Assembly (NCBI GenBank): GCA_026184775.1
Contig: JANCYW010000005.1
Span: 124,001 to 188,000 of the forward strand
Length of the DNA: 64,000 bases
From: Cyanidium caldarium
Taxonomy: Eukaryota > Rhodophyta > Bangiophyceae > Cyanidiales > Cyanidiaceae
Reading direction: 5' to 3'
The stretch's first letter is position 1. Each line of letters begins with the position of its first letter. The translations under genes were made by a program, and so were the position numbers. Shown piece after piece: positions 54,096 through 63,388 of the stretch. The notes under the pieces were generated by a model. That model did no database searches and had not been told where the DNA came from. It saw only the letters and a program-made list of their open reading frames with translations.

Positions 54096-54581
54096 CTACA
54101 TATGCACCCGTCGCGATACATTGCCCAAACTCTCTTCCAGCGCCGCCAACTGGGAGAGCGTGGCGTTGCTGCTGCTGCTGCTGCTGCTGTTGGCGCCGAC
54201 GCTGGGGATGGCGCTGGGGATGGCGTTGGCGGCATCGCTCATCGGTGGTGCGCTGACCTCCGGCACCGCCGATAGATCCGCCGCCAGTGACGGTATATCG
54301 CCGCTGAGGTTATGCAACGCTTGCACGATGTCGGCGAGGGCGCTGGCCACGGCGCTGCTGGAGGGACTGGTGATCGGCGCAGATCCCGAGGTGCTGGCGG
54401 CCGCGCGATGAACTTTCGGTGGTATCCACGGTTCGGCGCGGTGATTGCGTGCTGGTCGACCCCCTGGCTTCACTGCTATCCGCTGAGCACAGGCGGTGCA
54501 AGTTGCCAAAGACAGAAACACCAACACGCACACCACCAGTGCCGAGGTGATGGCACCGCGAGACCGACTCCTGACACGCAT
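54096..54581 (-). CDS. Small secreted or membrane-tethered protein, unknown
   Basis: 161 residues from MRVRSRSRGAITSALVV (54581). A basic start and VVCVLVFLSLATCTACA form a signal peptide. The rest is Ser/Ala/Pro-rich without Cys pairs and has sequons near the end (ANSSSSSSSNATL, GNVSRR). A 7-Ser run comes from an AGC repeat. No domain is recognised. Low complexity makes the call uncertain, but the signal peptide and in-frame repeat favour a real, fast-evolving surface or wall protein. Confidence 0.5.
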   Translation of the reverse strand: MRVRSRSRGAITSALVVCVLVFLSLATCTACAQRIAVKPGGRPARNHRAEPWIPPKVHRAAASTSGSAPITSPSSSAVASALADIVQALHNLSGDIPSLAADLSAVPEVSAPPMSDAANAIPSAIPSVGANSSSSSSSNATLSQLAALEESLGNVSRRVHM

Positions 54582-55297
54582 GTCGGCCAGCGGACCTGCG
54601 CAGCTCACCCTCGCGGTAGGTGCTCAGAGTGCTGCGCGCAGATAATGCATCCCACGGCGTCACGGCAAGGGTCGACGAGTACGGCGCGCAAGCGAGGCAC
54701 ACGAGCGGTCAATGCGCTGGACACGCGCGCGGTCGCATGACGACGTGGCGTGTCAGGGAAAACAATCTCTGGGCAAGTATGTGTATTATTGTCTCAAATA
54801 CTTGAATCGGGTCATGGATCGACGGAGCATCCGCGCATCGGGCAATGCGGGCACCCACTGCTCTCATCGACTGCCTTGAGGGTGTGCGAGCACGCCAAGA
54901 TGCGCAAGCAGCAGAGACTACCTGCGTCGCGTTTGTTATGGTAACTGCCTCCAACCCACACCTCTGCAACACCTCGGTTCGCTGACGATCTCTCGTGCGT
55001 TCCACCGTCTCCCTTGCTCTAGCCCACCGGAATCGCCGGATAAACGCAGTCCGAGCCGTTCGCCACCCCCTCCTTGCTCCGACCACCCTCATGAACTCTC
55101 GTTGCCCGCATTCTTCACTCCCCAATCTTCTTCTCCCCCGGGTTGAACCTCTCCGCATCCCCTCGGTGCCTCCACTGCATCGTCGAAGGCGCGCAAACCG
55201 CTCGAACCGGTTGCGGTTGTGTCGGGGAACATCCGTTCACGCCGCGCGCTATTCTGCGCTTCATCGGAGAGAATCTGCCTCACCCGGTGCGTGTTTC
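54582..55297. other. Divergent intergenic region upstream of ISWI
   Basis: 716 bp, the longest gap. It includes an AT-richer stretch at about 54768-54810 that contrasts with the surrounding GC. The 101 in-frame codons upstream of ISWI's start have no family support. I looked for tRNA T-loops and snRNA signatures on both strands and found none I would defend. Confidence 0.55.
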
Positions 55298-58200
55298 ATG
55301 GATCCTGCCACCCCAAGCACCTCCCCGACTCGGCAAGAAGGCGCCTCGGAGGGCGGCGCGACCCCGACGTTGTGTCATGACGATGCAGCGGGGCCAGCCA
55401 CGCCCGCGCCGACGCAGACCGCTGCCGAGTCAAAGAACGAGGCGCTCCTGGGCGCTCCGTCTCCGGAGACCGCCAAGCGCCTGCGGGTGCAGCTGGAGCG
55501 CCAGAACGCGGAAATCGAGCGCGACGTGCAGCGCACCGCACAGCAGCGGCTGCAGTACTTGGTGTCCAAGTTTGACATTTTCTCGCACTTTATGTCGGGC
55601 GCGTCGTCGCCCAAGAAACGGCAGCTCCAGGAGGCGGTGCGCGAGCTGGCGCGCAAGCAGAGCGCTTCCGCGTCGGAGCGGCCGTCGCCGGGAGCGCGCC
55701 GACGCATGACCGAAAAGGAGGAGGACGCGCTGCTGCTCGAGGCCGACGCCGAGGGCCACACCGAGTCCGTGCACCTGACGACGCAGCCGCCCAACATCCA
55801 GGGCACCATGCGGCATTACCAAATCGAGGGTCTGAACTGGTTGATCCGCCTGCACGAGCACGGCATCAACGGCATCCTGGCCGACGAGATGGGTCTGGGC
55901 AAAACGCTGCAGACCATCGCCCTGCTGGCGTTTCTGCGCCTGTACAAGGACATCAGCGGGCCGCATTTGGTGATTGCGCCCAAGTCCACCATCAGCAACT
56001 GGTTGGTGGAGTTTCGCAAGTTCCATCCCGAGGCGCGGGTGGTGCGCTTTCACGGCGACCAGGAGCAGCGCGCCGCCATTGCGGCCACACAGCTGGTCGT
56101 CGGGCGCTTCGACGTGTGCGTCACCAGCTACGAGATCGCCATTCGGGAGAAGAGTGCGCTGCGCAAGTTCCACTGGCGTTACCTGATCATTGACGAGGCG
56201 CACCGCATCAAGAACGAAAACTCGGTGCTGAGCCAGGTGGTGCGCATGTACACCTCGCAGCATCGGCTGCTGATCACCGGCACGCCGCTGCAGAACAACC
56301 TGCACGAGCTGTGGGCGCTGCTCAACTTTCTGCTGCCCGACGTGTTCAGCTCGTCGGAGGATTTTGACTCGTGGTTTGAACAGGTGGAGGGCGCCACCGA
56401 GGAGCAGGCCAAACTGGAGATGGTGCGGCAGCTGCACGCGGTACTGCGGCCGTTTTTGCTGCGGCGGCTCAAGTCGGAGGTGGCCACCGAGTTGCCGCCC
56501 AAGACGGAGAAGCTGCTGTTTGTGCGCCTGACCAAGATGCAGCACGAGTTGTACCGCGCGCTGCTGAAAAAGGATGTGGATGCCATCAGCGGGCCGGGCG
56601 GGGATCGGTCGCGCCTGCTCAACATCCTCATGCAGCTGCGCAAGTGCTGCAACCACCCGTACCTGTTCGAGGGCATGGAGGATCGCAGCCTGGATCCGTT
56701 TGGCGACCACGTGGTGCACAACTGCGCCAAGCTGGCGCTGCTGGACAAGCTTCTGCCGCGTTTGCGCGTCGAGGGCCACCGCGTGCTCATCTTCTGCCAG
56801 ATGACCCGCATGTTGGACATACTGGAGGATTACTGCTGCGAACAGATGCGCAACTTTTCCTACTGCCGTATCGACGGCAGCACGGACAGCGAGACGCGCG
56901 AGCGCATGATCGACGACTTCAACGCCGACGACAGCGACAAGTTCGTGTTTCTGCTGTCGACGCGCGCCGGCGGTCTGGGCATCAACCTGGCCACCGCCGA
57001 CACCGTGATCCTGTACGACACCGACTGGAATCCGCAGGTGGATCTGCAAGCGATGGACCGCGCGCACCGTATCGGCCAGCGGCGGCCGGTGAGCGTGCTG
57101 CGGCTGATCTGCGAGTCCACCGTGGAGGAACGCATCTTGCGCAAGGCGATCCTGAAGCTGAAGATCGACAATATCGTCATTCAGCAGGGTCGGCTGGTGG
57201 AGGGCCAAAAGGCGCTCGACAAGAGCGAGGTGTTGGACATGATCCGGCACGGGGCGGACACCTTCTTCCGGGCGGATGCCGAGGCGTTTCGCGACGAGGA
57301 CTTGGACGAGATACTGGCGCGCGGCGAGGCCAAGACGCGCGAAGTCAACGAGAGCATGGCGCGCGAGGTGGAGGCACGCGGCGGCGGTATGGGCCTGCTG
57401 GATTTCAAGCTGCACGACGCGCCCACTTCGGTGTATCAGTTCGAGGGCAAGGATTGGTCGGGAGAGACGGCTGCGTCGAATGCCGCCAACAAGTACTTTT
57501 TCTTGGATGTGGGCAAACGGGAACGTCGCAACGCAGTCAAGTCGTACGACGAGGCGGCCTACTTTCGAGAGGCGCTGCATCTGGGCGGCGGCGGCGGCGG
57601 CGGCGGGGCGGACGGTGCCGCAGCGGCCGGTCCCAAACAGCGCATGCGACTGCCGCCCGAGCCCAAAGTGTACGACTGGCAGTTTTTCGACGAGCAGCGC
57701 CTGATGCAGCTGTACCACCAGGAGCGCGCCGTGATTGACGCGTACAACCGCGAGTGCGACGGGTTGGCGCCCGACCAGCTGCCGCCGGAGCCGGCGCCGC
57801 TCACCGACGAGGAGGTGGCCGAGCGCGAGGCGTTATGGCAGCAGGGATTCGGCCACTGGCGCTACCGCGAGTACCAGCAGTTTCTGCGCGGATGCGAGCG
57901 GCACGGCCGCGACAACGTCGCCGCCATCGCCGCGGACATCGGCCCGAGCAAGACGCTGGACGAGGTGCGCGCGTACGCCGAGGCGTTTTGGCGACTCGGC
58001 CCGACGCGCATCCGCGACTGGGCGCGCACGCTGGAGCAGATCGAACAGGGCGAGGCGCGCATTGCCCGCCGCGAGGAGATGGAGCGGGCGCTGCGGTTGA
58101 AAGTGTCGCGTTATGCGGACCCGTGGAACGAGCTGGAGCTGCCGCCCAACATCCGCGGCCGGCTCTTCACCGAGGACGAGGACCGCTTCCTGATCGTCAT

Positions 58201-58570
58201 GGCGGACCGGCTGGGGTACGGTCGCTGGGAGGAGTTGAAGATGGAGATTCGGCGCAGTTGGCGCTTTCGGTTCGACTGGTGGATCAAGTCGCGCTCGGCT
58301 ATTGAGCTGAAGCGGCGGGTGGATGCGCTGGTGCGCGCTATCGAGCGCGAGCTGGCGGAGATCGAAAAGGTCGAGGCCGCCCGGCGCCGCCGCGAGGCGT
58401 CGAATGCGAGTAAGAAGGGCAAAACCGGCCGCGGGGCGAAGCGCGGCGAGAAGCGGAAGCCGTCGCAGGCAGGCGCCAGCACATCCTCCCAACGCAACAG
58501 CCGCAGCAAGCGGGGGGCTGACGGTTCCCTCGACTCGTACACCCGGAAACGCTCCAAAAAATCCCGCTAA
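55298..58570 (+). CDS. ISWI chromatin-remodelling ATPase
   Basis: 1090 residues from MDPATPSTSPTRQEGA (55298); animal and plant ISWI have about 1030-1060. It slides and spaces nucleosomes. The AutoN/N-terminal region precedes the SNF2 ATPase: ADEMGLGKTLQTI (about residue 195), IDEAHRIKNENS (about 297), TRAGGLGINLATADTVILYD, and MDRAHRIGQRRPVSVLRL. NegC follows, with EVLDMIRHGADTFFR, then HAND, SANT (GHWRYREYQQFLRGCERHGR near 850) and SLIDE (FTEDEDRFLIVMADRLGYGR near 965). A Gly run sits near residue 765 and the tail is Lys/Arg/Ser-rich. Probable partners include RbAp48-type proteins such as the one at 47041. Confidence 0.96.
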   Translation: MDPATPSTSPTRQEGASEGGATPTLCHDDAAGPATPAPTQTAAESKNEALLGAPSPETAKRLRVQLERQNAEIERDVQRTAQQRLQYLVSKFDIFSHFMSGASSPKKRQLQEAVRELARKQSASASERPSPGARRRMTEKEEDALLLEADAEGHTESVHLTTQPPNIQGTMRHYQIEGLNWLIRLHEHGINGILADEMGLGKTLQTIALLAFLRLYKDISGPHLVIAPKSTISNWLVEFRKFHPEARVVRFHGDQEQRAAIAATQLVVGRFDVCVTSYEIAIREKSALRKFHWRYLIIDEAHRIKNENSVLSQVVRMYTSQHRLLITGTPLQNNLHELWALLNFLLPDVFSSSEDFDSWFEQVEGATEEQAKLEMVRQLHAVLRPFLLRRLKSEVATELPPKTEKLLFVRLTKMQHELYRALLKKDVDAISGPGGDRSRLLNILMQLRKCCNHPYLFEGMEDRSLDPFGDHVVHNCAKLALLDKLLPRLRVEGHRVLIFCQMTRMLDILEDYCCEQMRNFSYCRIDGSTDSETRERMIDDFNADDSDKFVFLLSTRAGGLGINLATADTVILYDTDWNPQVDLQAMDRAHRIGQRRPVSVLRLICESTVEERILRKAILKLKIDNIVIQQGRLVEGQKALDKSEVLDMIRHGADTFFRADAEAFRDEDLDEILARGEAKTREVNESMAREVEARGGGMGLLDFKLHDAPTSVYQFEGKDWSGETAASNAANKYFFLDVGKRERRNAVKSYDEAAYFREALHLGGGGGGGGADGAAAAGPKQRMRLPPEPKVYDWQFFDEQRLMQLYHQERAVIDAYNRECDGLAPDQLPPEPAPLTDEEVAEREALWQQGFGHWRYREYQQFLRGCERHGRDNVAAIAADIGPSKTLDEVRAYAEAFWRLGPTRIRDWARTLEQIEQGEARIARREEMERALRLKVSRYADPWNELELPPNIRGRLFTEDEDRFLIVMADRLGYGRWEELKMEIRRSWRFRFDWWIKSRSAIELKRRVDALVRAIERELAEIEKVEAARRRREASNASKKGKTGRGAKRGEKRKPSQAGASTSSQRNSRSKRGADGSLDSYTRKRSKKSR

Positions 58571-58586
58571 AGCAGCGTCTTTCGCC

Positions 58587-59636
58587 TCACCATCCGCGAA
58601 TCACCGTGCCAGCCCACTGTTGCAAGGACGGATGCGCCGCATACGTCAGCGCCACGAACACCGCCACGCCGAGATAGGCCGGTCGCCGCATCTCCCGCAG
58701 CGCCGCGCGTAGCGACTGCCGCCGCTGCCACACGCTTCGGAACGGCCACAGGCTGGTGCGGTCGGCGTACGCCTTCCATGCCGCCGCGCCGTACCGTTCG
58801 CGCAGCCGCCGGTCGCCGTGCCAGGCGGCCACGAAATGGTGACCGATCAGCGCGCCGCCGATGCACAGCGCCATCGAGCTGCCGATCCAGGCGCAATGCG
58901 CCACGCACCACAGCACCTGACCCCACAGCTGCGGATGCCGCGTCAGGCGCACGATGCCGGTTTCGTACAGCCGCAGCGTCGGTCGCTGGATGGCGGCCAC
59001 CTCCAGCAGCCGGAAGGTGGCCGGGTAGAGGAACAGGAACGACAGGCCGCTGAGCGCGCCGACGGCGGTGTGGAAATGCGGCAGCTGTGCGCGCAGCGCG
59101 TGCAGCGTCGGGATGAGCAGGCCGTCGTAGCGGTGCGCGATAAAATAGGCGATGCACAGCACCGCACTGGGTAGCGAAGTGGCCGCGAAGCCGATGCGGT
59201 AGAGGCGCTCGCCGATAAGCGGCACCGCCCGCGACCGCAGCGCCGCCCCGCCGGAATGTAGCACGGCGAACAGGGTGTACAGTCCCAGCAGGCGATAATG
59301 GGTGGTGACGTCCAGGGAGGGAGAGGCGGCGTGGAGGGCGGCGGGCAGCAGCAGCGCGCTTCCGTAGCAGGCGATGCCGATCCACAACGCCGCCTCCGAC
59401 TCGCGTTCACCTTGGTTATAGGAAGGAGAGGAGGGTACGTCGGAAGAGGAGGAAGAGTGTAGATGCAGGAGGCGGTGAGGGAGAGTCGGTCGTCCGCGAC
59501 GAGTTTGATGGGAACGAGCAGCGCACGGCGAGGAGGTGATGCATGGTCGCGAGCTTGCCGGCCGTCGCGTTCGTGGACAAGCAAGTGCGGCAAACGCCGT
59601 CAGCACTACGTATCGCGGCACCGCGGCGCTTGTCAT
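58587..59636 (-). CDS. 15-cis-zeta-carotene isomerase (Z-ISO)
   Basis: 349 residues from MTSAAVPRYVVLTAFAA (59636); an in-frame ATG at 59696 is the alternative. Z-ISO isomerises 9,15,9'-tri-cis-zeta-carotene in plastid membranes using a haem cofactor, within carotenoid synthesis. Residues 1-70 are Ser/Arg/Pro-rich (transit-like). The NnrU-related membrane core follows, with LHSGGAALRSRAVPLIGERL, FIAHRYDGLL, LFLYPATFRLLEVAAI, ETGIVRLTRHPQLWGQVLWC and IGHHFVAAWHGDRRLRERYG; the conserved His residues in RHPQ and GHHF are present. It is strong evidence for a plastid. It ends 16 bp from the ISWI stop. Confidence 0.95.
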   Translation of the reverse strand: MTSAAVPRYVVLTAFAALACPRTRRPASSRPCITSSPCAARSHQTRRGRPTLPHRLLHLHSSSSSDVPSSPSYNQGERESEAALWIGIACYGSALLLPAALHAASPSLDVTTHYRLLGLYTLFAVLHSGGAALRSRAVPLIGERLYRIGFAATSLPSAVLCIAYFIAHRYDGLLIPTLHALRAQLPHFHTAVGALSGLSFLFLYPATFRLLEVAAIQRPTLRLYETGIVRLTRHPQLWGQVLWCVAHCAWIGSSMALCIGGALIGHHFVAAWHGDRRLRERYGAAAWKAYADRTSLWPFRSVWQRRQSLRAALREMRRPAYLGVAVFVALTYAAHPSLQQWAGTVIRGW

Positions 59637-59977
59637 GGGATCGTCTTGACTCGAAGACGAGAGAATCCAGGCAATCCGTCGGCTCTGGTTGCTCATCCAA
59701 CGCGGTGAGGCGCAGGAAATAGTCAACGCCCGGAGAGCAGAACGTGGTAGCGCCGACAGACCCCGACAGAAGCGCCCGCCACCCACACGCACTTCCGCAA
59801 GCGTTCCGGCACGTTCATTCGGGTCGCTTCCTCCCCTCGTCTCCTCGCCCTGATCAGCTACAATGCCCTCTGTTCATGCCCGGTCGACAGACCGGTGCTC
59901 ATAAGAAAGAGAAGTCGTTTTGTGTTGCTACATAGGCATGTTTCATCACATCAGGACACTCGGCTCTCCCATCCCCC
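59637..59977. other. Intergenic region upstream of Z-ISO
   Basis: 341 bp between the Z-ISO start and the acireductone dioxygenase stop, both on the minus strand. Presumed Z-ISO promoter. I see no recognisable element. Confidence 0.5.
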
Positions 59978-60562
59978 TCATGCTCGCACCGCCGCAGGCT
60001 CTCCATTCCGGGTGCGCAACTCATGCACGTAGCGCTGTCGTGCAGCGTGCCTCTCGGCGTCGGGCCGCGGTATCGGCACCCACTGCGGTGCCTCCCGGAA
60101 CAATCGTATCGCCCGAATGTAGTCGCCCGTGTCCAGGGTGAATCGGTGGTATATGCCGGCCGGTAGCACCAGCAGATCGCCCGGCGTGACGTGCATGCGC
60201 ACCCACTCGTCTCGCGCATCCCGCACGTCAAAGTACCCGCTGCCGTCCACGACGTACCGCACCTCCTCGTCGGCGTGGATGTGTTCCTCGAAAAACTCCC
60301 GCAGTTTCTGGCGGTAGTTGGGCAGCGTCGACGGACTCACCTCCAACACGTCCATGTGCACGTAGCCGTGCGCTTTCCGGTACGCCTCCAGCGCCTCGTC
60401 GTTTGCCGCGTTGCGGCCGGCGTTGTCGGCCCCCACCGGTAGGTAGGTCACGCGCACGCCCAGCGCCTCCAGCGCGCCCACCTCTACCTCTGCGTCTCCG
60501 GCGCGCTGGTTTGGCAGCCGCTGATCCTCCTCGATGGTGTTGGTCATCTCCCACGCTTTCAT
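59978..60562 (-). CDS. Acireductone dioxygenase (ARD/ADI1)
   Basis: 194 residues from MKAWEMTNTIEEDQRLP; human ADI1 has 179. Methionine salvage: the Fe(II) form converts acireductone to formate and the methionine ketoacid precursor. Metal ligands are His94, His96 and Glu100 in FFEEHIHADEEVRYVVDG, and His139 in LPAGIYHRF. YFDVRDARDEWVRM is also conserved. The first six residues match the eukaryotic start, so the start is secure. It is divergent from mannose-6-phosphate isomerase with 262 bp between starts. Confidence 0.96.
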   Translation of the reverse strand: MKAWEMTNTIEEDQRLPNQRAGDAEVEVGALEALGVRVTYLPVGADNAGRNAANDEALEAYRKAHGYVHMDVLEVSPSTLPNYRQKLREFFEEHIHADEEVRYVVDGSGYFDVRDARDEWVRMHVTPGDLLVLPAGIYHRFTLDTGDYIRAIRLFREAPQWVPIPRPDAERHAARQRYVHELRTRNGEPAAVRA

Positions 60563-60824
60563 TTTGAGGATGAAGGGTCAACGGCTGCGAGGAGCGTCTT
60601 TGATGTCTTGCAAAAGTCGGACGGCGTGCGCAGCGCTCCACCTGCGCCACGACCTGCGGCGCGGATGGGCGCGCGGCGAGGCGCAGACGAGTGCACACCC
60701 GACGCAGGCCAAGAAAACGGGAAACGGGCGCGAGATGCGTCGAGTACGAGAAAAGAGATGGGTCAGAATGTTCGGGTAGCCTAGAGCCCCTTCTTCTACA
60801 GTGGCGCTCACCAACCTCCCGTCG

Positions 60825-62081
60825 ATGACCCCGGAAAAACCGCCGCACCCGCCCATTCTCCCGCTCCAAGGGCACCTGCAGCACTACGCGTGGGGCAGGC
60901 ACGGCAGCGAGTCGCTGGTGGCGCGATACGCCAGCGCGCAGGGCGCTATACCCGGCGGCGTGCTTGTGAATGAATGTTACGCGGAGCTATGGCTGGGCGC
61001 ACACCCCAGCGGCGAGGCGCTGGCGGTGTTACCTGATGGACGGCGGGTAGGCTGTTCGCAGCTGGCGCCCGGCGCGCCGCTGCCGTTTCTGCTCAAGGTG
61101 TTGAGTGTGCGACAGGCGCTGTCGCTGCAGGTGCATCCGGATCGCGAGCGCGCTGCGGTGTTGCATGCGGCCCGTCCGGATGTGTACCGCGACGCCAACC
61201 ACAAACCGGAGATGGCGGTGTGCATCGGCGACGAGCCGTTCGAGGCGCTGTGCGGGTTCCGGTCGGCGGCGGACATTCGGCAGGCGCTGGCGGCGGTGCC
61301 AGAGCTGCGGGAATTGGCGGGCGCCGCCGCTGCCGAGGAGTTTATGCGCGCGCCATCGGGTGAGGAGTCGGCAGCGCTGCGACCGCTGTTTACCGGTCTG
61401 ATGCGCAACGAGGCGCTGGCGCCCGCGCTAGCAAAGTCACTGTTGCAGCGGCTGTCGTCCGAGGCGACCGCTGAGAAGCTCACAGTGGCCGATTCTCTAT
61501 TCATGCGGTTGCACACGCAGTTCCCCGGTGATGTGGGCGTGTTCGCGCCCTACCTCCTGCACTATGTGCAGCTGCAACCGGGCGAGGCGCTCTATATGGG
61601 CCCCAACGAACCGCATGCGTACCTGTCGGGCCACTGCGTGGAGGTGATGGCCTGCAGCGACAATGTGGTGCGCGCCGGTCTGACGCCCAAACCGAAGGAC
61701 ATCGACACGTTGTGCGATATGTTGCAGTATGTGTGTCGCGACGCCTTTCCGCGGGTGCTGAGGGATGCGCGGCAGGTGTATCGCACGCCAGCGGAGGAGT
61801 TTGCGTTGCAAGAGGTGCAGTTGGTGCGGGAACGGGATGGGGAGGGATACCAGGCGGTGGAGCGATGTGTCGGTGTGAGTATGTGGTTGTGTGTAGAGGG
61901 CGATGGGTGGTTGCAGGGGCGCGAGGGGAACGCGTGGGGCAACGAGTGGTTGCTGGCGCCGGGCATGACCTATTGGGTAGGGAAAGGGGTATGTCTGCGG
62001 TTGCGTGCCGTGTCGCCGCGATTTTTGGCGTACCGAGCGCATGCGAAGGGCGCGTTGAAAGAGGAGCAGCGTGTGTCGTGA
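60825..62081 (+). CDS. Mannose-6-phosphate isomerase, type I
   Basis: 418 residues from MTPEKPPHPPILPLQG (60825); the frame extends to a GTG at 60801, which is not a plausible start. Zinc enzyme interconverting fructose-6-P and mannose-6-P, feeding GDP-mannose for glycoprotein and wall sugars. Ligands are Gln102 and His104 in LSLQVHPD, Glu129 in NHKPEM and His264 in LYMGPNEPHAYLSG. The N-terminal LQHYAWGRHGSESLVARY is characteristic. Length matches eukaryotic PMI (420-430). It supplies the sugar upstream of the glycosylation pathway in which OST3/6 acts. Confidence 0.96.
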   Translation: MTPEKPPHPPILPLQGHLQHYAWGRHGSESLVARYASAQGAIPGGVLVNECYAELWLGAHPSGEALAVLPDGRRVGCSQLAPGAPLPFLLKVLSVRQALSLQVHPDRERAAVLHAARPDVYRDANHKPEMAVCIGDEPFEALCGFRSAADIRQALAAVPELRELAGAAAAEEFMRAPSGEESAALRPLFTGLMRNEALAPALAKSLLQRLSSEATAEKLTVADSLFMRLHTQFPGDVGVFAPYLLHYVQLQPGEALYMGPNEPHAYLSGHCVEVMACSDNVVRAGLTPKPKDIDTLCDMLQYVCRDAFPRVLRDARQVYRTPAEEFALQEVQLVRERDGEGYQAVERCVGVSMWLCVEGDGWLQGREGNAWGNEWLLAPGMTYWVGKGVCLRLRAVSPRFLAYRAHAKGALKEEQRVS

Positions 62082-62394
62082 GGTGGCGGCGCAGTCTGGG
62101 ATGGTCAGGTTGGGGATGCCGGCGATGTAACGTCGTGTTCGGAAGCATTTTGAGTAGCGTCCTCTCAGAGGCCCGCCAGAGCTGTTCTAAAAACAGTCCG
62201 AGGTGTCTCTCGTTTTGATGGCGAGGTTGCGTTTGGCCGACGGAATCCCACTCGCTGACGAGCAAACTCGTGGTCGGGCCACTTCGCAGCAGTGCAAACC
62301 AGTGAGCCGTTTCTCGCCCTCTCGCTCTCGCAAGCGCAGCAGCTGACGTGCAACCCCCATGCTGTCCCGCTGATGGTGATCCGTCCGCTCCGAG
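62082..62394. other. Convergent intergenic gap
   Basis: 313 bp between the mannose-6-phosphate isomerase and ING stop codons. It contains a small hairpin (CTGTT CTAAA AACAG, about 62180-62194). I see no gene. Confidence 0.55.
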
Positions 62395-63225
62395 CTACCG
62401 GACGCGGCCGGCGCGCGCACGGCAGTCTGGACAAAGCCACGTGCCATTCGGCGCCTCCGTGAGCCCAACACATTGGAAATGGAACCATTCGTATGGACAG
62501 TTGCCACTCTCGCAAGCTACCATCTCGCCGTAGCTCACGTCACCGCAGTAGCAGTACCGTGGCTCGTTGGGATCAACAGGCATATCTTCGATAAAGTTCC
62601 TTGGCGGCAGCGGCGCTCCGGCTACCCCAACAGCCCCAAAGCCGCCAACAACCGACGCCGACGACGACGGCGGCGCCGACGCCCCCGCAGCTCCGCCCGC
62701 GTCCACCCTCTCGGGCGTGACCCCCACGCGCCGCATGCCCTCATCCGGTCGCGGCGGCAGTGCCCGACCGGGCGAACTACCTGCTGACTCCCCCGCTGGC
62801 GTGCCCATACCGCGCACGCCCTCCGGCCACTGCCCCTCGCGGCGCAAGTATGCCTCGTACTCGCGCAACTTGGCGTCCAACTCGCGCACGTACCGATCCA
62901 CCACCGTGTAGGCGCTCTCGGCCAGGGCCACTTTCTCGCCTCCCTTTCGCATGCACTGCACCTGCAGCTGCTCCACCCGAGGCCATACTCGCCGCAATGC
63001 CGCCAAGTCGCGCTTCTTGTCCGATGAACTGCCGCCCGCCTGCGACCGTCGCGCTGCGTCCCGCAGCAGCACCTCCGCCTCGCGCTGCAGGCGCACCACC
63101 TCCGCGTCCATCTCACCAATTCTGTGGTACTTCTCGCGCAACTCATTAGGCAGTGCCGCCAAGCTGTTGACATAATCCTCCAAATAAGCCGGCTGCGCTA
63201 TCGACGCCAGCCCGCGGTACGCCAT
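62395..63225 (-). CDS. ING-family PHD-finger histone reader
   Basis: 276 residues from MAYRGLASIAQPAYLE (63225). ING proteins bring HAT or HDAC complexes to H3K4me3. The N-terminal ING helix-pair domain (YLEDYVNSLAALPNELREKY, MDAEVVRLQREAEVLLRDA) spans about residues 12-120. A Ser/Gly/Pro linker is followed by the C-terminal PHD finger: CYCGDVSYGEMVACES, CPYEWFHFQCVGL and GTWLCPDC, with all eight zinc ligands (C4HC3). The aromatic residues YG and W expected for the K4me3 cage are present. It starts 163 bp from the divergent unfinished gene at 63389. Confidence 0.95.
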   Translation of the reverse strand: MAYRGLASIAQPAYLEDYVNSLAALPNELREKYHRIGEMDAEVVRLQREAEVLLRDAARRSQAGGSSSDKKRDLAALRRVWPRVEQLQVQCMRKGGEKVALAESAYTVVDRYVRELDAKLREYEAYLRREGQWPEGVRGMGTPAGESAGSSPGRALPPRPDEGMRRVGVTPERVDAGGAAGASAPPSSSASVVGGFGAVGVAGAPLPPRNFIEDMPVDPNEPRYCYCGDVSYGEMVACESGNCPYEWFHFQCVGLTEAPNGTWLCPDCRARAGRVR

Positions 63226-63388
63226 GATGAGCGTGTGCGCAAGAGCGAGTGGGGCGGAAGGAGGCGGACCGCGCCCGCCTCGAGCGTGTCTCTGGTCACC
63301 GGCAAGTCAGGGACTCCGGACGAAGAGGAGACGTCGTCGCCGCTGAGCAACGCGGTCGATGGCGTGAGCCACCATCAAGGTAGAGATC

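Noticed and set aside
54760-54800. U1-like string (CATACTTGCCCAG on the minus strand) in the 54.6-55.3 kb gap
   Set aside because: It does not pair with the GTAAGT donor seen in UTP15, and no stem-loops or Sm site were found.
55430-57718. 762-codon antisense frame opposite ISWI; similar ones opposite the MSI4-like gene (47329-49653), PurL (43164-44543) and the Ca-ATPase (34725-35840)
   Set aside because: Codon bias in a GC-rich genome keeps the antisense frame open; the translations are His/Arg/Gln-rich with no motifs.
60801-60824. Starting mannose-6-phosphate isomerase at 60801
   Set aside because: That codon is GTG; the first ATG in frame is at 60825 and fits the family.
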